From assembly GCF_013372145.1 (NCBI RefSeq), contig NZ_CP053827.1, positions 372,001-436,000 on the forward strand: 64,000 nt of DNA, given 5' to 3'. Numbering within the stretch: the first letter of the stretch is position 1; every line of letters begins with the position of its first letter. Positions 17,082 to 27,090 of this stretch are shown in pieces. The position numbers were made by a program, and so were the translations under genes. Below the pieces are notes generated by a model. That model ran no database searches, was not told where the DNA came from, and saw nothing but the letters and a program-made list of their open reading frames with translations. The stretch is from Campylobacter hyointestinalis subsp. hyointestinalis (GTDB taxonomy: Bacteria > Campylobacterota > Campylobacteria > Campylobacterales > Campylobacteraceae).

Positions 17082-17898
17082 TCTAAATTCTTGGAATCTA
17101 ATCTATAGTAAAATAGATCCAGTAGCTTTTAAGCTTTTTGGTCTTAGTGTGCATTGGTACGGTATAATGTATGTTTTGGCTCTTGTGGTCGCTCTTTTAA
17201 TGGCGAAGTATTTTGCTAAAAAAGATAGTCTTGGTATCTCAAACTCACTTCTTGATAATTACTTTTTTTGGGTGGAGATTGGCGTGATCTTAGGTGCAAG
17301 ACTTGGTTATATACTTATATACGATTCAAATACTAGCTATTATCTTCTTCATCCTTGGCAAATTTTCAACCCTTTCGCAAATGGTGAGTTTGTTGGGATT
17401 CGCGGTATGAGTTATCATGGAGCTGTTGTAGGATTTATACTTGCTACTTTAATGTTTTGTAAAAGATACAAGCAAAATTTATGGATGCTTTTAGACCTTG
17501 TGGCGCTATCTGTTCCTCTTGGCTACTTTTTTGGACGTATCGGAAACTTTTTAAATCAAGAGTTGTTTGGTAGGGTTACTAATGAGCCTTGGGCTATTAT
17601 GGTAGCAGGCAGTCTTCGTCATCCTAGTCAGCTTTATGAAGCTGTTTTGGAAGGATTGGTGCTTTTTGTTATACTATTTATCTATAGAAAATATAAGAAA
17701 TTTGATGGCGAACTGATAGCTATGTATGCTATGCTCTATACTTTAGCTAGATTTTTATGTGAGTTTTTTAGAGAGCCGGATTTTGGTATAGGATTTGTAG
17801 CTTTTGGTATGAGTATGGGACAAATTTTATCGATTTGTATGTTTGCTTTTGGCTTTATAGTTTATATAAATTTAAAGAAAAAGAGACTAAAAAAATAG
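17074..17898 (+). CDS. lgt: Prolipoprotein diacylglyceryl transferase Lgt
   Basis: A 274-residue inner-membrane enzyme that transfers diacylglyceryl from phosphatidylglycerol to the lipobox cysteine of prolipoproteins. TTG start with AAAGG upstream, overlapping the previous gene by 8 bases. Family marks: HWYGIMY near the N terminus, RGMSYHGA, the Lgt signature [16 protein letters not shown], and RHPSQLYEA; about seven hydrophobic helices. The hairpin 18011-18033 probably ends the transcript. Confidence 0.93.
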   Translation: MTDLNSWNLIYSKIDPVAFKLFGLSVHWYGIMYVLALVVALLMAKYFAKKDSLGISNSLLDNYFFWVEIGVILGARLGYILIYDSNTSYYLLHPWQIFNPFANGEFVGIRGMSYHGAVVGFILATLMFCKRYKQNLWMLLDLVALSVPLGYFFGRIGNFLNQELFGRVTNEPWAIMVAGSLRHPSQLYEAVLEGLVLFVILFIYRKYKKFDGELIAMYAMLYTLARFLCEFFREPDFGIGFVAFGMSMGQILSICMFAFGFIVYINLKKKRLKK

Positions 17899-18010
17899 CC
17901 AAAACTTATCAACATATTAATAAATTTAAATAATAAAACTAAATAAATTTAAAAGACTATATTTTGTATTAGTTTGATATTTAAAGCTTAGTTTAAAATA
18001 ACCGCCTAGC

Positions 18011-18033
18011 AAAATACGCTAAGAGCGTGTTTT
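18011..18033 (+). terminator. Probable terminator after lgt
   Basis: Stem AAAAtACGCT/AGCGTgTTTT (one mismatch) with an AAG loop, ending in TTTT, between lgt and the frd promoter. Confidence 0.5.
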
Positions 18034-18093
18034 AGTTATCTTTAGATATTTAAACTAAATATAGTTTTAATCTTAAAAAAAGATTTTGTAGAG

Positions 18094-18099
18094 TATAAT
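18094..18099 (+). promoter_or_regulatory. Probable -10 element of frdCAB
   Basis: TATAAT 35 bases before the frdC start, preceded by an A-rich run and TTTTG, typical of Campylobacter sigma-70 promoters. I see no clear FNR or CRP palindrome here. The rest of the 236-base gap (17899-18134) holds only the lgt terminator and AT-rich sequence. Confidence 0.55.
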
Positions 18100-18134
18100 T
18101 TTAGCCGGTTCAAAATTTTCCAAAAGGGGAGCTT

Positions 18135-18911
18135 ATGAATAAGCAAATCGAAGGGTTTCTTGGTATAGGCGAGGGCGGTAGAAAAAGCAGAATACCTGCT
18201 AGACTCGACCTTATTCAAAGTGGAACGGGACTAATTCTCGGACTATTTATGTGGCTACATATGCTTTTTGTCGCTACTATATTGATTAGTCAAAGTGCAT
18301 TTGATTCTATTGTGCATTTATTAGAGCTAAGATTTATTTCTGATTCACCATTTATGAGTTATATCACTAGTTTTCTAGCAGCCTGTGTGTTAATAATATT
18401 TTTTGTTCATGCTGCTTTAGGTATGAGAAAAATGCCTATAAACTTTAGACAATGGCAAATTTATCGTGCTCATACTGCAAGAATGAAACACGAAGATACA
18501 ACGCTTTGGTGGGTACAAGCTTGCACAGGTTTTATTATGTTTTTCCTTGGTTCTGCGCACCTTATCATCATCGTAACAAATGCCGATAAGATAAGTGCTG
18601 ATTTAAGCGCTCAAAGAGTATTTAGTCACTTTATGTGGTTATTTTATCTTGTTTTACTTTTTGCGGTTGAGCTTCACGGAAGTATCGGATTGTACAGACT
18701 TTGCGTAAAATGGGGCTGGTTTGAGGGAAAAGATGCAAAAGAATCTCGCAAAAAGCTTAAAAAAGCAAAATGGTTTTTGAGCATATTCTTCTTAGTTCTC
18801 GGGTTGCTTAGCTTAGCTGCTTTCTTAAAAATAGGTTATAACAATTACGCGACTGGAGACTGGAAAACAGCTCAAGTTTTGCAGATAAATAGCGACGGAG
18901 TAAGAGTATGA
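18135..18911 (+). CDS. frdC: Fumarate reductase cytochrome b subunit FrdC
   Basis: A 258-residue dihaem membrane anchor with five hydrophobic helices and conserved His residues in each (for example [20 protein letters not shown] and [10 protein letters not shown]). It carries electrons from menaquinol to FrdB. Shine-Dalgarno AAAGGGGAG; frdA overlaps its end by four bases (ATGA). The frdCAB order and the dihaem single-subunit anchor match Wolinella and Campylobacter. Confidence 0.94.
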   Translation: MNKQIEGFLGIGEGGRKSRIPARLDLIQSGTGLILGLFMWLHMLFVATILISQSAFDSIVHLLELRFISDSPFMSYITSFLAACVLIIFFVHAALGMRKMPINFRQWQIYRAHTARMKHEDTTLWWVQACTGFIMFFLGSAHLIIIVTNADKISADLSAQRVFSHFMWLFYLVLLFAVELHGSIGLYRLCVKWGWFEGKDAKESRKKLKKAKWFLSIFFLVLGLLSLAAFLKIGYNNYATGDWKTAQVLQINSDGVRV

Positions 18912-20896
18912 ATGTAAAATATTATGATGCATTAGTAATAGGCGGTGGTTTAGCTGGTCTTAGAGCGGCAGTTGCTGCTGGAGAAAAAGGACTTAGTACG
19001 GTAGTTTTAAGTCTTTGTCCTGTAAAAAGAAGTCACTCAGCAGCAGCGCAAGGCGGTATGCAAGCAAGTCTTGGTAACTCAAAAATGAGTGAGGGCGATA
19101 ATGAAGACGTTCACTTTGCAGATACTGTAAAAGGTAGCGACTGGGGTTGCGATCAAGAAGTAGCTAGAATGTTTGTTCAAACTGCTCCAAAAGCTATACG
19201 TGAGCTAGCAAGCTGGGGCGTGCCTTGGACTCGTATAACAAAAGGTAAAAGAAGCGCTATCATAAACGCACAAAAAACAACTATAGATGAAAAAGAAGAA
19301 GTCCACGGACTTATCCATAGTCGTGACTTTGGTGGTACGAAAAAATGGAGAACATGCTTTACTGCTGATGCTACTGGACATACAATGTTATTTGGCGTTG
19401 CAAATGAAGCTTTAAAACACAATGTTGAAGTTCATGATAGAAAAGAAGCTATAGCTCTTATCCACGAAAATAACCGTTGTTATGGCGCTATAGTTCGTGA
19501 TCTTGTGACAGGAGAGATAACTGCTTATGTCGCAAAAGGAACTCTTATAGCAACAGGCGGTTATGGTAGAATTTATAAACATACTACAAACGCAGTCATC
19601 TGCGAGGGTATCGGCGCTGCTATCGCTCTTGAAACAGGTGTAGCAAAACTAGGAAATATGGAAGCAGTTCAGTTCCACCCAACTCCTATCGTACCATCTG
19701 GTATCCTTTTAACTGAAGGTTGTAGAGGCGATGGCGGACTACTAAGAGATGTCGATGGATATCGCTTTATGCCTGATTATGAGCCTGAGAAAAAAGAACT
19801 TGCTAGCCGTGATGTTGTTAGCCGTCGTATAATGGAACACATCAGAAACGGTAAAGGCGTAAAAAGCCCTTATGGTGAACACGTATGGTTGGATATCAGT
19901 ATACTTGGACGTGAACATATCGAGAAAAACTTACGTGACGTTCAAGAAATTTGCCAAATTTTCAACGGTATAGATCCTGCTGATGAAGGTCCAAAAGGCT
20001 GGGCTCCGATCCTTCCTATGCAACACTACTCTATGGGCGGTATCCGCGTAAAACCAACTGGTGAGAGCCAAACTCTAAAAGGTCTATTTAGTTGTGGCGA
20101 AGCAGCTTGCTGGGATATGCACGGATTTAACAGACTTGGTGGAAACAGCGTTGCAGAGACTGTAGTTAGCGGTATGATAGTTGGTGATTATTTTGCTGAT
20201 TATTGTCAAAATAACGAAGTCGATATCAAAACCCAAACTTTGGAAAAATTTGTAAATAAAACAGAAAGCTATCTAAAAGAGCTTTTAAATAAAGACGGAA
20301 AATATAACGTATTTGAGATAAAAAACAAAATGAAAGATATAATGTGGGAACACGTTGCTATCTTTAGAACAGGCGATGGACTTGCAAAAGCTGTAAAAGA
20401 GCTTGAAGAGCTTTACAAAGAATCAACAAACGTAAAACTAAGCAACAAAGAGCTATTTGGCAATCCTGAGCTTGAAGAAGCTTACCGTGTTCCTATGATG
20501 CTTAAACTTGCGCTTTGTGTTGCTTATGGAGCGCTTCTTAGAACTGAGAGTCGTGGTGCACACTATAGAGAAGACTATCCAAAACGTGATGATCTTAACT
20601 GGTGTAAAAGAACTCTTACAAGCTGGAAAGAGGGCGACACTATGCCAACAGTCGAGTATGAAGAGCTTGATATCATGAAAATGGAGATGCCACCAGCATT
20701 CCGTGGATACGGCGCAAAAGGCAATATCATAGAAAATCCATTATCGGCAAAACGTCAAGAAGAAGTAGATAGCCTAAGAGCAAAACTAGAAGCCGAGGGA
20801 AAATCAAGACATGAGATCCAAGAGGCTCTTATGCATTATGAGCTTCAACCAAAATATAAAGCATTAAATGAAAGAGCAGGAATTGGCTATGAGTAG
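18908..20896 (+). CDS. frdA: Fumarate reductase flavoprotein subunit FrdA
   Basis: A 662-residue catalytic subunit with covalent FAD, facing the cytoplasm. It has the dinucleotide fold [13 protein letters not shown], the FAD-attachment region with [13 protein letters not shown], the active-site HPT in VQFHPTPI, and RLGGNSVAE. It reduces fumarate to succinate as terminal step of fumarate respiration and is the only recognisable SDH/FRD-type enzyme in this window. Coupled to frdC by a 4-base overlap. Intact. Confidence 0.96.
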   Translation: MNVKYYDALVIGGGLAGLRAAVAAGEKGLSTVVLSLCPVKRSHSAAAQGGMQASLGNSKMSEGDNEDVHFADTVKGSDWGCDQEVARMFVQTAPKAIRELASWGVPWTRITKGKRSAIINAQKTTIDEKEEVHGLIHSRDFGGTKKWRTCFTADATGHTMLFGVANEALKHNVEVHDRKEAIALIHENNRCYGAIVRDLVTGEITAYVAKGTLIATGGYGRIYKHTTNAVICEGIGAAIALETGVAKLGNMEAVQFHPTPIVPSGILLTEGCRGDGGLLRDVDGYRFMPDYEPEKKELASRDVVSRRIMEHIRNGKGVKSPYGEHVWLDISILGREHIEKNLRDVQEICQIFNGIDPADEGPKGWAPILPMQHYSMGGIRVKPTGESQTLKGLFSCGEAACWDMHGFNRLGGNSVAETVVSGMIVGDYFADYCQNNEVDIKTQTLEKFVNKTESYLKELLNKDGKYNVFEIKNKMKDIMWEHVAIFRTGDGLAKAVKELEELYKESTNVKLSNKELFGNPELEEAYRVPMMLKLALCVAYGALLRTESRGAHYREDYPKRDDLNWCKRTLTSWKEGDTMPTVEYEELDIMKMEMPPAFRGYGAKGNIIENPLSAKRQEEVDSLRAKLEAEGKSRHEIQEALMHYELQPKYKALNERAGIGYE

Positions 20897-21608
20897 GAAA
20901 ATAAAAATAAGAGCATTTAAGTACAATCCGCTAAGCAAAGTCAGCAAACCGCACTTTGCTGAGTATGAGCTAGAAGAAACAGATGGTATGACGCTTTTCA
21001 TCGCGCTTAACCAAATCAGAGAAAAATTTGATCCGGGTCTTAGCTTTGACTTTGTATGTCGTGCAGGTATCTGCGGAAGCTGCGGTATGGTCGTAAACGG
21101 TCGCCCTCAGTTAGCTTGTAGAACTCTTACTAAAGACTATCCGAGCGGCGTTATAGAGCTTATGCCTTTACCTGCGTTTAAGTTACTAAAAGATCTTAGT
21201 GTCGATACTGGTAACTGGATGAACGATATGAGTAAAAGAGTAGAGAGCTGGATACATACAAACAAAGAAACCGATATCAGCAAAATGGAAGAAAAAGTAG
21301 ATCCTGAAGCTGCTCAAGAGACATTCGAGCTTGATCGTTGTATCGAGTGTGGTATCTGCGTAGCGAGCTGTGGAACTGCACTTATGAGACCGGATTTTAT
21401 CGGTGCAGTGGGACTTAACCGCGTAGCTAGATTTAAAGTAGATCCGCTAGATAACAGAAGCGATGAAGACTTCTATGAGCTAGTAGGCGATGACAACGGC
21501 GTATTTGGTTGTATGAGCTTACTAGGTTGTGAAGACAACTGTCCTAAACACCTTCCGTTACAAAGCAAGATAGCGTATATGAGACGCAAACTAGCAACCG
21601 TAAAATAG
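20889..21608 (+). CDS. frdB: Fumarate reductase iron-sulfur subunit FrdB
   Basis: A 239-residue subunit starting at ATG 20889 ([14 protein letters not shown]), overlapping frdA by 8 bases; an in-frame ATG at 20868 is inside frdA and less likely. [2Fe-2S] ligands in [15 protein letters not shown]...C; then the ferredoxin part [14 protein letters not shown] with the later [14 protein letters not shown], giving the [4Fe-4S] and [3Fe-4S] centres. It links the FrdC haems to FrdA. Confidence 0.95.
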   Translation: MSRKIKIRAFKYNPLSKVSKPHFAEYELEETDGMTLFIALNQIREKFDPGLSFDFVCRAGICGSCGMVVNGRPQLACRTLTKDYPSGVIELMPLPAFKLLKDLSVDTGNWMNDMSKRVESWIHTNKETDISKMEEKVDPEAAQETFELDRCIECGICVASCGTALMRPDFIGAVGLNRVARFKVDPLDNRSDEDFYELVGDDNGVFGCMSLLGCEDNCPKHLPLQSKIAYMRRKLATVK

Positions 21609-21617
21609 TTTTATCAC

Positions 21618-21640
21618 AAGGTCGGAGCTTTTCCGACCTT
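21618..21640 (+). terminator. Terminator after frdCAB
   Basis: Perfect 9-bp stem AAGGTCGGA/TCCGACCTT with a 5-base loop, 9 bases after the frdB stop; no strong T run follows. Confidence 0.6.
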
Positions 21641-21808
21641 ATACTTTGCCTTGCAGATATCAAATTCATTACCAAACTACTCACTATATCTTATAAAATA
21701 GTATAAATTTAGTTATTTTGTATATTTAAATAGTCATTTCTTAAAAATTATCCTATACTAAAACATATCTACATCAAGGATCTACTATGAATACTCCTAA
21801 ATATATCT

Positions 21809-21817
21809 GGGGGGGGG
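21809..21817 (+). repeat. Homopolymeric G9 tract
   Basis: Nine consecutive G at codons 8-10 of the autotransporter gene. This length in an AT-rich genome is the hallmark of Campylobacter slipped-strand phase variation. Nine is out of register; eight or eleven would join the start codon to the signal-peptide frame. Confidence 0.85.
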
Positions 21818-22060
21818 TACTACTATTTACGCTTAAAACCTTTTGCATTTCTTTTAAGTCTAACAGCTATAAATGCTATAGCAGGAGAAACTATCACGTA
21901 TCCAGGAGCTACTCTTACCAATGTTCTTGGCAAGGCTAATTCACTAGCTCCTAGTGCTACTAGCTTCTCAGAAAACAGTGTAACTGTAAATAGTGGCGAT
22001 ATAAGCGGATATGTCTTAGGTGGCTACTCAGCTACAAGTGACAACGTAGAAAACAACAAG

Positions 22061-22072
22061 ATATATATATAT
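22061..22072 (+). repeat. (AT)6 dinucleotide tract
   Basis: Six AT units between the second and third frame segments of the autotransporter. Seven or four units would restore the frame. Short for a contingency repeat, so it may simply be a fixed mutation. Confidence 0.6.
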
Positions 22073-23588
22073 CACAGGCGGAACTATGAATGGTTTGATT
22101 TACGGCGGTATTAGTCAATCAGGTAACGCAAATTCAAACACCATAAACATCTCAGGAAATCCTACTTTTGGAGTAACTACTATACTTTATGGTGGAAGTT
22201 CAGATGTCGATAACTTTACAGGCAATACTCTAAACATTCGCATTAAAGATATAAAAGTAAAGAATATAAAAAACTTTGAGTTTATAAATTTATATCTACC
22301 AAATGATATCAAAGCAAACGATACGATTTTAAAAGTAAATGATACTATAACCTTTGGTGGTTCTAACACCAAACTGAACGTATCTGCACCTAATAGCATA
22401 AACTCAAATTTCAATATAGGAGATAGTATAACTCTTATATCTAGTGCGACCTCTATAGATACTTCAAAACTAACTATATCTAATACCAGTTTTCAAGCAA
22501 GTTCTTTAGCTCATATCTATAACTTTGATATAACTAGTGAAGCTCAAGCTATCAATGCTACACTAAACACTAAAGCAGACAATCCTGCTCAAAAAGCATT
22601 ATCCGAGCCTAGCATAGGAAGCTTAGCTTTTATAAATCAAGCAAGTGATTTAACTGCTGGATTTGGTATGGATGCTATGGTAAATTCTCAAGCAAATTTA
22701 AATAGCAGTATGAATTCAAATAACTCAAACGATAACAATACAAACTCAAACAACCTAGCTTCTTTTTCCGCTCTTAACATAAGTGATATAAGAAGCAACT
22801 TAGGAAGCCATGTAGATACTAAAGGAGTTAGTATCTTAGTAGGTATCAGTAAGAGTATAGATGAAGAGTTTATCTATGGTATGTTTGTAGAGCTTGGTAA
22901 AGGTAACTATGATAGTTATAATAGCTTTAATACAAGTAGTGTTCACGGTAGTGGAGATAGCAAATACTATGGATTTGGTCTTATGTCAAAGCTGGACTTC
23001 AAAGATAGCTATTACTTTGAAAATAGCTTTAGAGTAGGGCAGATAAAGAGTGATTACGAAAGTGAGGGATTTGATCTAAACTCAAATCCAAGCTTTGATT
23101 CTAAAAAGATGTATTATGGTGCTCACTTAGGAGTAGGTAATATAATAAAACTAAACACTATATCAAATTTAGATATCTATACAAAGATACTCTATACTAG
23201 AACAAGTAGTGAAAATATAAATATAGATAGTAATGATTTTAAATTTGCAAGTGTGAATTCTATCAGATCAAAAACAAGAGCAAGATATAACTATGAGTTA
23301 AACCAAAACTCAAATTTATATGCTGGGATCGCTTATGAGTATGAGTTCGACTCTAAAGTAAAAGCTAAAAACTTAAGTACTAACTATGATATAGATGCTC
23401 CAACTCTTAAGGGAAGTACTGGCATACTAGAAGTAGGATACAAAGTACTAAATACTAAAGGATTTAATATAGACTTAAATCTTCAAGGCTTAAGCGGTAA
23501 AAAAGAAGGAGTCAGTGGAGGTATAGGTGTAGAGTGGAGGTTGTGAAAGACCAAATAAATTTAAAAGATAAAAAGAAGAGATAAATTT

Positions 23589-23610
23589 AAAAAGGGTTTT
23601 AACCCTTTTT
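23589..23610. terminator. Bidirectional terminator between autotransporter and luxS
   Basis: AAAAAGGGTT-TT-AACCCTTTTT: a 10-bp stem flanked by A and T runs on both sides, functional in both directions, between convergent genes. Confidence 0.8.
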
Positions 23611-23669
23611 AAATGGTCGATTTTGAGCTTTAAATTTATCTATTATGGCTCAAAAAGTTTAACAACAAA

Positions 23670-24173
23670 TCATTTTATCTTATCTATATCAAGCTTTATG
23701 GATTCATTATCTATCTGTTTTATACCTTTATCCAAAACATTTTTTGCTATGACTTTTGCTTCATCTAAAGAGTGCATAGAGCATGTTCCGCACTGATAAA
23801 TGTTTAGTTCTGGTATATCGCTTTGAGAGGCTACACCTAAAATGTCTTTCATAGACTCTTCCCAAGCAACGGCTACTTTTTGCCAGCTAGGCACACCGAT
23901 AACACTCATATAAAATCCTGTTCTACAGCCCATAGGAGATATATCTATGATCTCTGTTTTATCATCGTTTAGATGCTCTCTCATAAATCCTGCAAACAGA
24001 TGCTCAAGCGTATGAGTACCGCGCTCACTCATTATCTCTATATTAGGCTTGCAAAATCTCAAGTCAAACACACTTATCTCATCGCCTTTTGGTGTTTTCA
24101 TCGTCTTTGCTAAACGAACACCAGGAGCGTCCATAATCGTATGATCTACTTTAAAACTATCTAAAAGTGGCAT
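23670..24173 (-). CDS. luxS: S-ribosylhomocysteine lyase LuxS
   Basis: A 167-residue cytoplasmic metalloenzyme that splits S-ribosylhomocysteine into homocysteine and DPD, the precursor of autoinducer-2. The metal site HTLEHLFAG (HxxEH) and the catalytic region CRTGFYMSV with further CGTCSMHSL are visible. It lies 35 bases after nuoN on the same strand with its own Shine-Dalgarno (AAAAAAGGAT), so it could be read through from the nuo operon. The terminator 23589-23610 follows. Confidence 0.96.
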   Translation of the reverse strand: MPLLDSFKVDHTIMDAPGVRLAKTMKTPKGDEISVFDLRFCKPNIEIMSERGTHTLEHLFAGFMREHLNDDKTEIIDISPMGCRTGFYMSVIGVPSWQKVAVAWEESMKDILGVASQSDIPELNIYQCGTCSMHSLDEAKVIAKNVLDKGIKQIDNESIKLDIDKIK

Positions 24174-24208
24174 TTTCTATCCTTTTTTAAAATATTATAG
24201 CAAATTTA

Positions 24209-25600
24209 CTAAAATAAATTTAAAAAAGATACAACGCTCATAAATCCGCTACCTTCTAAAACTATAAACGCTATGGCAAAAACGGCTAGTATCTTAGCGC
24301 CAAGTGAGCTATAAGTCGTTTTTTGCGTAGAGTTTTTGAAATATATTGAAGTAATTATTTTTAGATAATAATACACAGAAATTATCGTATTTGCGATACC
24401 TAGTATTGCTAGATAAGTAGCAGAGCTCGTCACTGCGCTACCAAATATAAAAACTTTACCTAAAAATCCGACGGTATAAGGAAAACCTATAAAAGATAAA
24501 GACGCTACAACAAGAGCAAAACTCTCTAATGGATGAGTCTTGTAAAGACCGCCCAAGTCGCAAATTTTAACGTTTTGATCTTTAAATACAGCGTTTAAGA
24601 TAGCAAAAGCAAACGCTACTACGATAGCGTAAGTACCTAGATAAAAAAATGCTGGATATAGTGAAATTTCAAAATTTACAGAGGCTAAATTTATAAATAT
24701 ATATCCGCTATGTACGATACTTGCCGTTATAAGTATCTTTTTAACGTTTTGTTCTTTTAAGGTTAAAAAGTTACCTACAAACATACTTAAAATCGCCAAG
24801 ATTGCAAAAAGATTTTGTAAAAATGCTATATTTTGAGTTTGATATAAAAAGCAAAATTTGATCAAAATAGCAAATGAAGCCAGTTTAAAAGCAGACGCTA
24901 GATATCCGCTTAAATTTGTTCTCGCTCCAAAATACACGTCGATGCTCCAACGATAAAATCCAAATATCGCTATCTTAAAAAACATCATAGACAAGACTAA
25001 GATAGTACCGATAAGCGCTAAATAACTAGAGTCTAAACGAGCGGCTATCTTTTCGTACTGAGTTGAGCCTACCGTGCCAAATATAAAAGCCGTCCCAAGT
25101 AGATAAAAAGCCCCCATAAATGATGAAAGTACGAAGTATTTAAAAGCCGATTCTACGCTTTTTTGACTCGAATCCATCGCTATGAGTGCGTATAAGGCTA
25201 TGGAAGCGACTTCTAAAAATATCAAAGTAAGTATGAGCTCTGTGCTAAGACTCATCGCCATTAATCCAAAAGTAGCTAAATTTGATAGTACCATAAACTC
25301 TTGTTTGTAATACCTTTCATCGTCGCTAAATTTGCTTGAAAAGAGAAATATTAGAGTAAGAACGCAGAGTATTACGCACAAGCCAAAGCTAAATTTATCT
25401 AAAGAGATGAAGCCTACTAGTAAATTTGGTAGTCCGGTATCATCGAAACTATCTCTAACTATAAAAAAAGAAGCTAGAGTAATGATCCAAAAAAAGATAT
25501 TTAAATTTATAGAAGCCTTTTTAGATATGTTTGTTACACATAAAAATATATTTATCAAGATTATTATCAAAGATAGGATAAAAGGTGCTAGCTGGATCAT
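24209..25600 (-). CDS. nuoN: NADH-quinone oxidoreductase subunit N
   Basis: A 463-residue antiporter-like membrane subunit of complex I, with about 13-14 hydrophobic helices. The proton-channel lysines and glutamate of the Mrp family lie in segments such as LTLIFLEVASIALYALIA and SAFKYFVLSSFMGAFYL. It is the last nuo gene and overlaps nuoM by 4 bases. It pumps protons as part of the membrane arm. Confidence 0.95.
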   Translation of the reverse strand: MIQLAPFILSLIIILINIFLCVTNISKKASINLNIFFWIITLASFFIVRDSFDDTGLPNLLVGFISLDKFSFGLCVILCVLTLIFLFSSKFSDDERYYKQEFMVLSNLATFGLMAMSLSTELILTLIFLEVASIALYALIAMDSSQKSVESAFKYFVLSSFMGAFYLLGTAFIFGTVGSTQYEKIAARLDSSYLALIGTILVLSMMFFKIAIFGFYRWSIDVYFGARTNLSGYLASAFKLASFAILIKFCFLYQTQNIAFLQNLFAILAILSMFVGNFLTLKEQNVKKILITASIVHSGYIFINLASVNFEISLYPAFFYLGTYAIVVAFAFAILNAVFKDQNVKICDLGGLYKTHPLESFALVVASLSFIGFPYTVGFLGKVFIFGSAVTSSATYLAILGIANTIISVYYYLKIITSIYFKNSTQKTTYSSLGAKILAVFAIAFIVLEGSGFMSVVSFLNLF

Positions 25601-27090
25601 TTTTGCTCCTTTAAGTATGGTTTTACAAACTGTTCATAGTGCGCTTGCATAGTAGGTTCTATCTTTGAGATAAACGGTTTTGAGTAAAGTCCTAAAACAA
25701 AGATCATAACTATAGGCGCTAAAAATGCGATGATCTGCTTTTTGCTTAGATCTCTAAATACCGCAGTCGTTTCATTTACGCTTTGTAAGATAGCTTTACG
25801 ATAGACGATGAACATATAAACGGCACTTATGATGATAGAAGTGGTTGCTATCACACCATAAAGTAAATTTGACTTGAAAAGTCCAAAAATGATAAGAAGC
25901 TCTCCTATAAAGCCTATGGTTCCTGGTAGTCCTACGCTTGAGATCATAGCTATGGCAAAAAATAGTGCAAAGATCGGCGCTTTTATCGCTATGCCCCCTA
26001 GCTTATCTACGTTTCTAGTTAGTAGCTCTTTACTTATGAGTCCTACTAGTAAAAACATAATTCCGCTTGTGATAGCGTGAGCGATAACTTGATACATCGA
26101 GCCTACAAAACCCTCTACATCCAAAGAGAAAACTCCGGCCATAATAAGTCCTAAGTGTGAAGTAGAAGCGTAAGCAAGGATCGTTTTAAAATCTTTGGTT
26201 TTTATAGCAGCTACGCCAAAATACAGCATCGAAAATAGCCCTAAACCTACAAAAATCCAAGCAAAATTTGAATATGAAAAGCTAAATAGTGGCAATACAA
26301 AACGAAGTATCGCGAAAATAGCGACTTTTGATGCGATAACCGATAGCATAAACGTAGCGGTGGTAGGTGACTTCGTATAAGCATCTTTTAGCCATCCATG
26401 AAACGGAAATAGTGGAACTTTGATAGCAAAAGCAAGCATAAAGCAAAAAAACAGGGTTGCTTCTATGCTAGGTGTAAAGTTTGTTTTGACTAGATCATTA
26501 AGGGCAAAACTGAAAAACCCAAACTCTTTAAAATGAGCAACGCCTATATAGATGATAGCATAAAGCATAATCATAGAGCCAAATATGGCGTAGTATATCA
26601 TATCCATAGCAGCTACATTTCTATCTTCTTTTTTACCATAAATTCCTATAAAGATAAATATCGGTATAAGCATCATTTCCCAGCCTGCATAAAAAAAGAT
26701 AAGATCAGTAGCGCTAATAACTGCTAAAAATGCAGATTCCATAAATAATAAATTCGCCCAGTATCCTTTTTTATCAAAATCTACTAAAAAAAATAGCGGT
26801 GGAAACGCACAAGAAACTATAAGTAGTATAAGTAAATTTATACCGTCGATACCAACGCCGTAGTTTATACCATAAATATTTACTATATTAAAGTTATCTA
26901 CAAACTGCATACCGCCGTTTGGAATGAAATTTAAAAAAATATAAAATCCAAGAGCAAGTATAGTTAAGCTAGTCACAAACGCTAGCGTTTTGCCGAATTT
27001 GTCATTGCAAAATAACACTATAAAAAGTCCTATGATAAGTGGTAAAAATATCATAAAACTAAGTATATGAGAAAGTATAACTTCTATCAT
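25597..27090 (-). CDS. nuoM: NADH-quinone oxidoreductase subunit M
   Basis: A 497-residue antiporter-like subunit of the complex I membrane arm. Typical motifs are FFYAGWEMMLIPIFIFIGIYG (conserved Glu) and FPFHGWLKDAYTKSPTTATFMLS (conserved Lys region). It overlaps nuoN and nuoL by 4 bases each, as expected of a translationally coupled operon. Confidence 0.96.
   Translation of the reverse strand: MIEVILSHILSFMIFLPLIIGLFIVLFCNDKFGKTLAFVTSLTILALGFYIFLNFIPNGGMQFVDNFNIVNIYGINYGVGIDGINLLILLIVSCAFPPLFFLVDFDKKGYWANLLFMESAFLAVISATDLIFFYAGWEMMLIPIFIFIGIYGKKEDRNVAAMDMIYYAIFGSMIMLYAIIYIGVAHFKEFGFFSFALNDLVKTNFTPSIEATLFFCFMLAFAIKVPLFPFHGWLKDAYTKSPTTATFMLSVIASKVAIFAILRFVLPLFSFSYSNFAWIFVGLGLFSMLYFGVAAIKTKDFKTILAYASTSHLGLIMAGVFSLDVEGFVGSMYQVIAHAITSGIMFLLVGLISKELLTRNVDKLGGIAIKAPIFALFFAIAMISSVGLPGTIGFIGELLIIFGLFKSNLLYGVIATTSIIISAVYMFIVYRKAILQSVNETTAVFRDLSKKQIIAFLAPIVMIFVLGLYSKPFISKIEPTMQAHYEQFVKPYLKEQK

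Larger units (their letters stand above)
21787..23546 (+). pseudogene. Autotransporter outer-membrane protein, split in three frames at two simple repeats (possibly phase-variable, OFF)
   Basis: The start ATG (21787, Shine-Dalgarno CAAGGATC) encodes MNTPKYIWGG and enters a run of nine G. As written the frame soon ends. One frame over it continues as YYYLRLKPFAFLLSLTAINA (signal peptide) and a beta-rich passenger with GGYS motifs up to an (AT)6 run at 22061-22072. Another shift leads to GGTMNGLIYGGIS and the long frame 22086-23546, with a short passenger and a C-terminal autotransporter beta-barrel ending GGIGVEWRL. Eight or eleven G plus (AT)7 or (AT)4 would restore about 586 codons. It is either a contingency locus in the OFF state or a decaying gene. 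The function of the passenger is unknown. Confidence 0.8.

Noticed and set aside
22086-23546. Autotransporter starting at ATG 22086 as a complete gene
   Set aside because: That start lacks a Shine-Dalgarno and signal peptide, and sits inside a GG-rich passenger motif; upstream frames supply the signal peptide.
25332-25652. Plus-strand open frame opposite nuoN/nuoM
   Set aside because: Antisense shadow without Shine-Dalgarno or recognisable domain.
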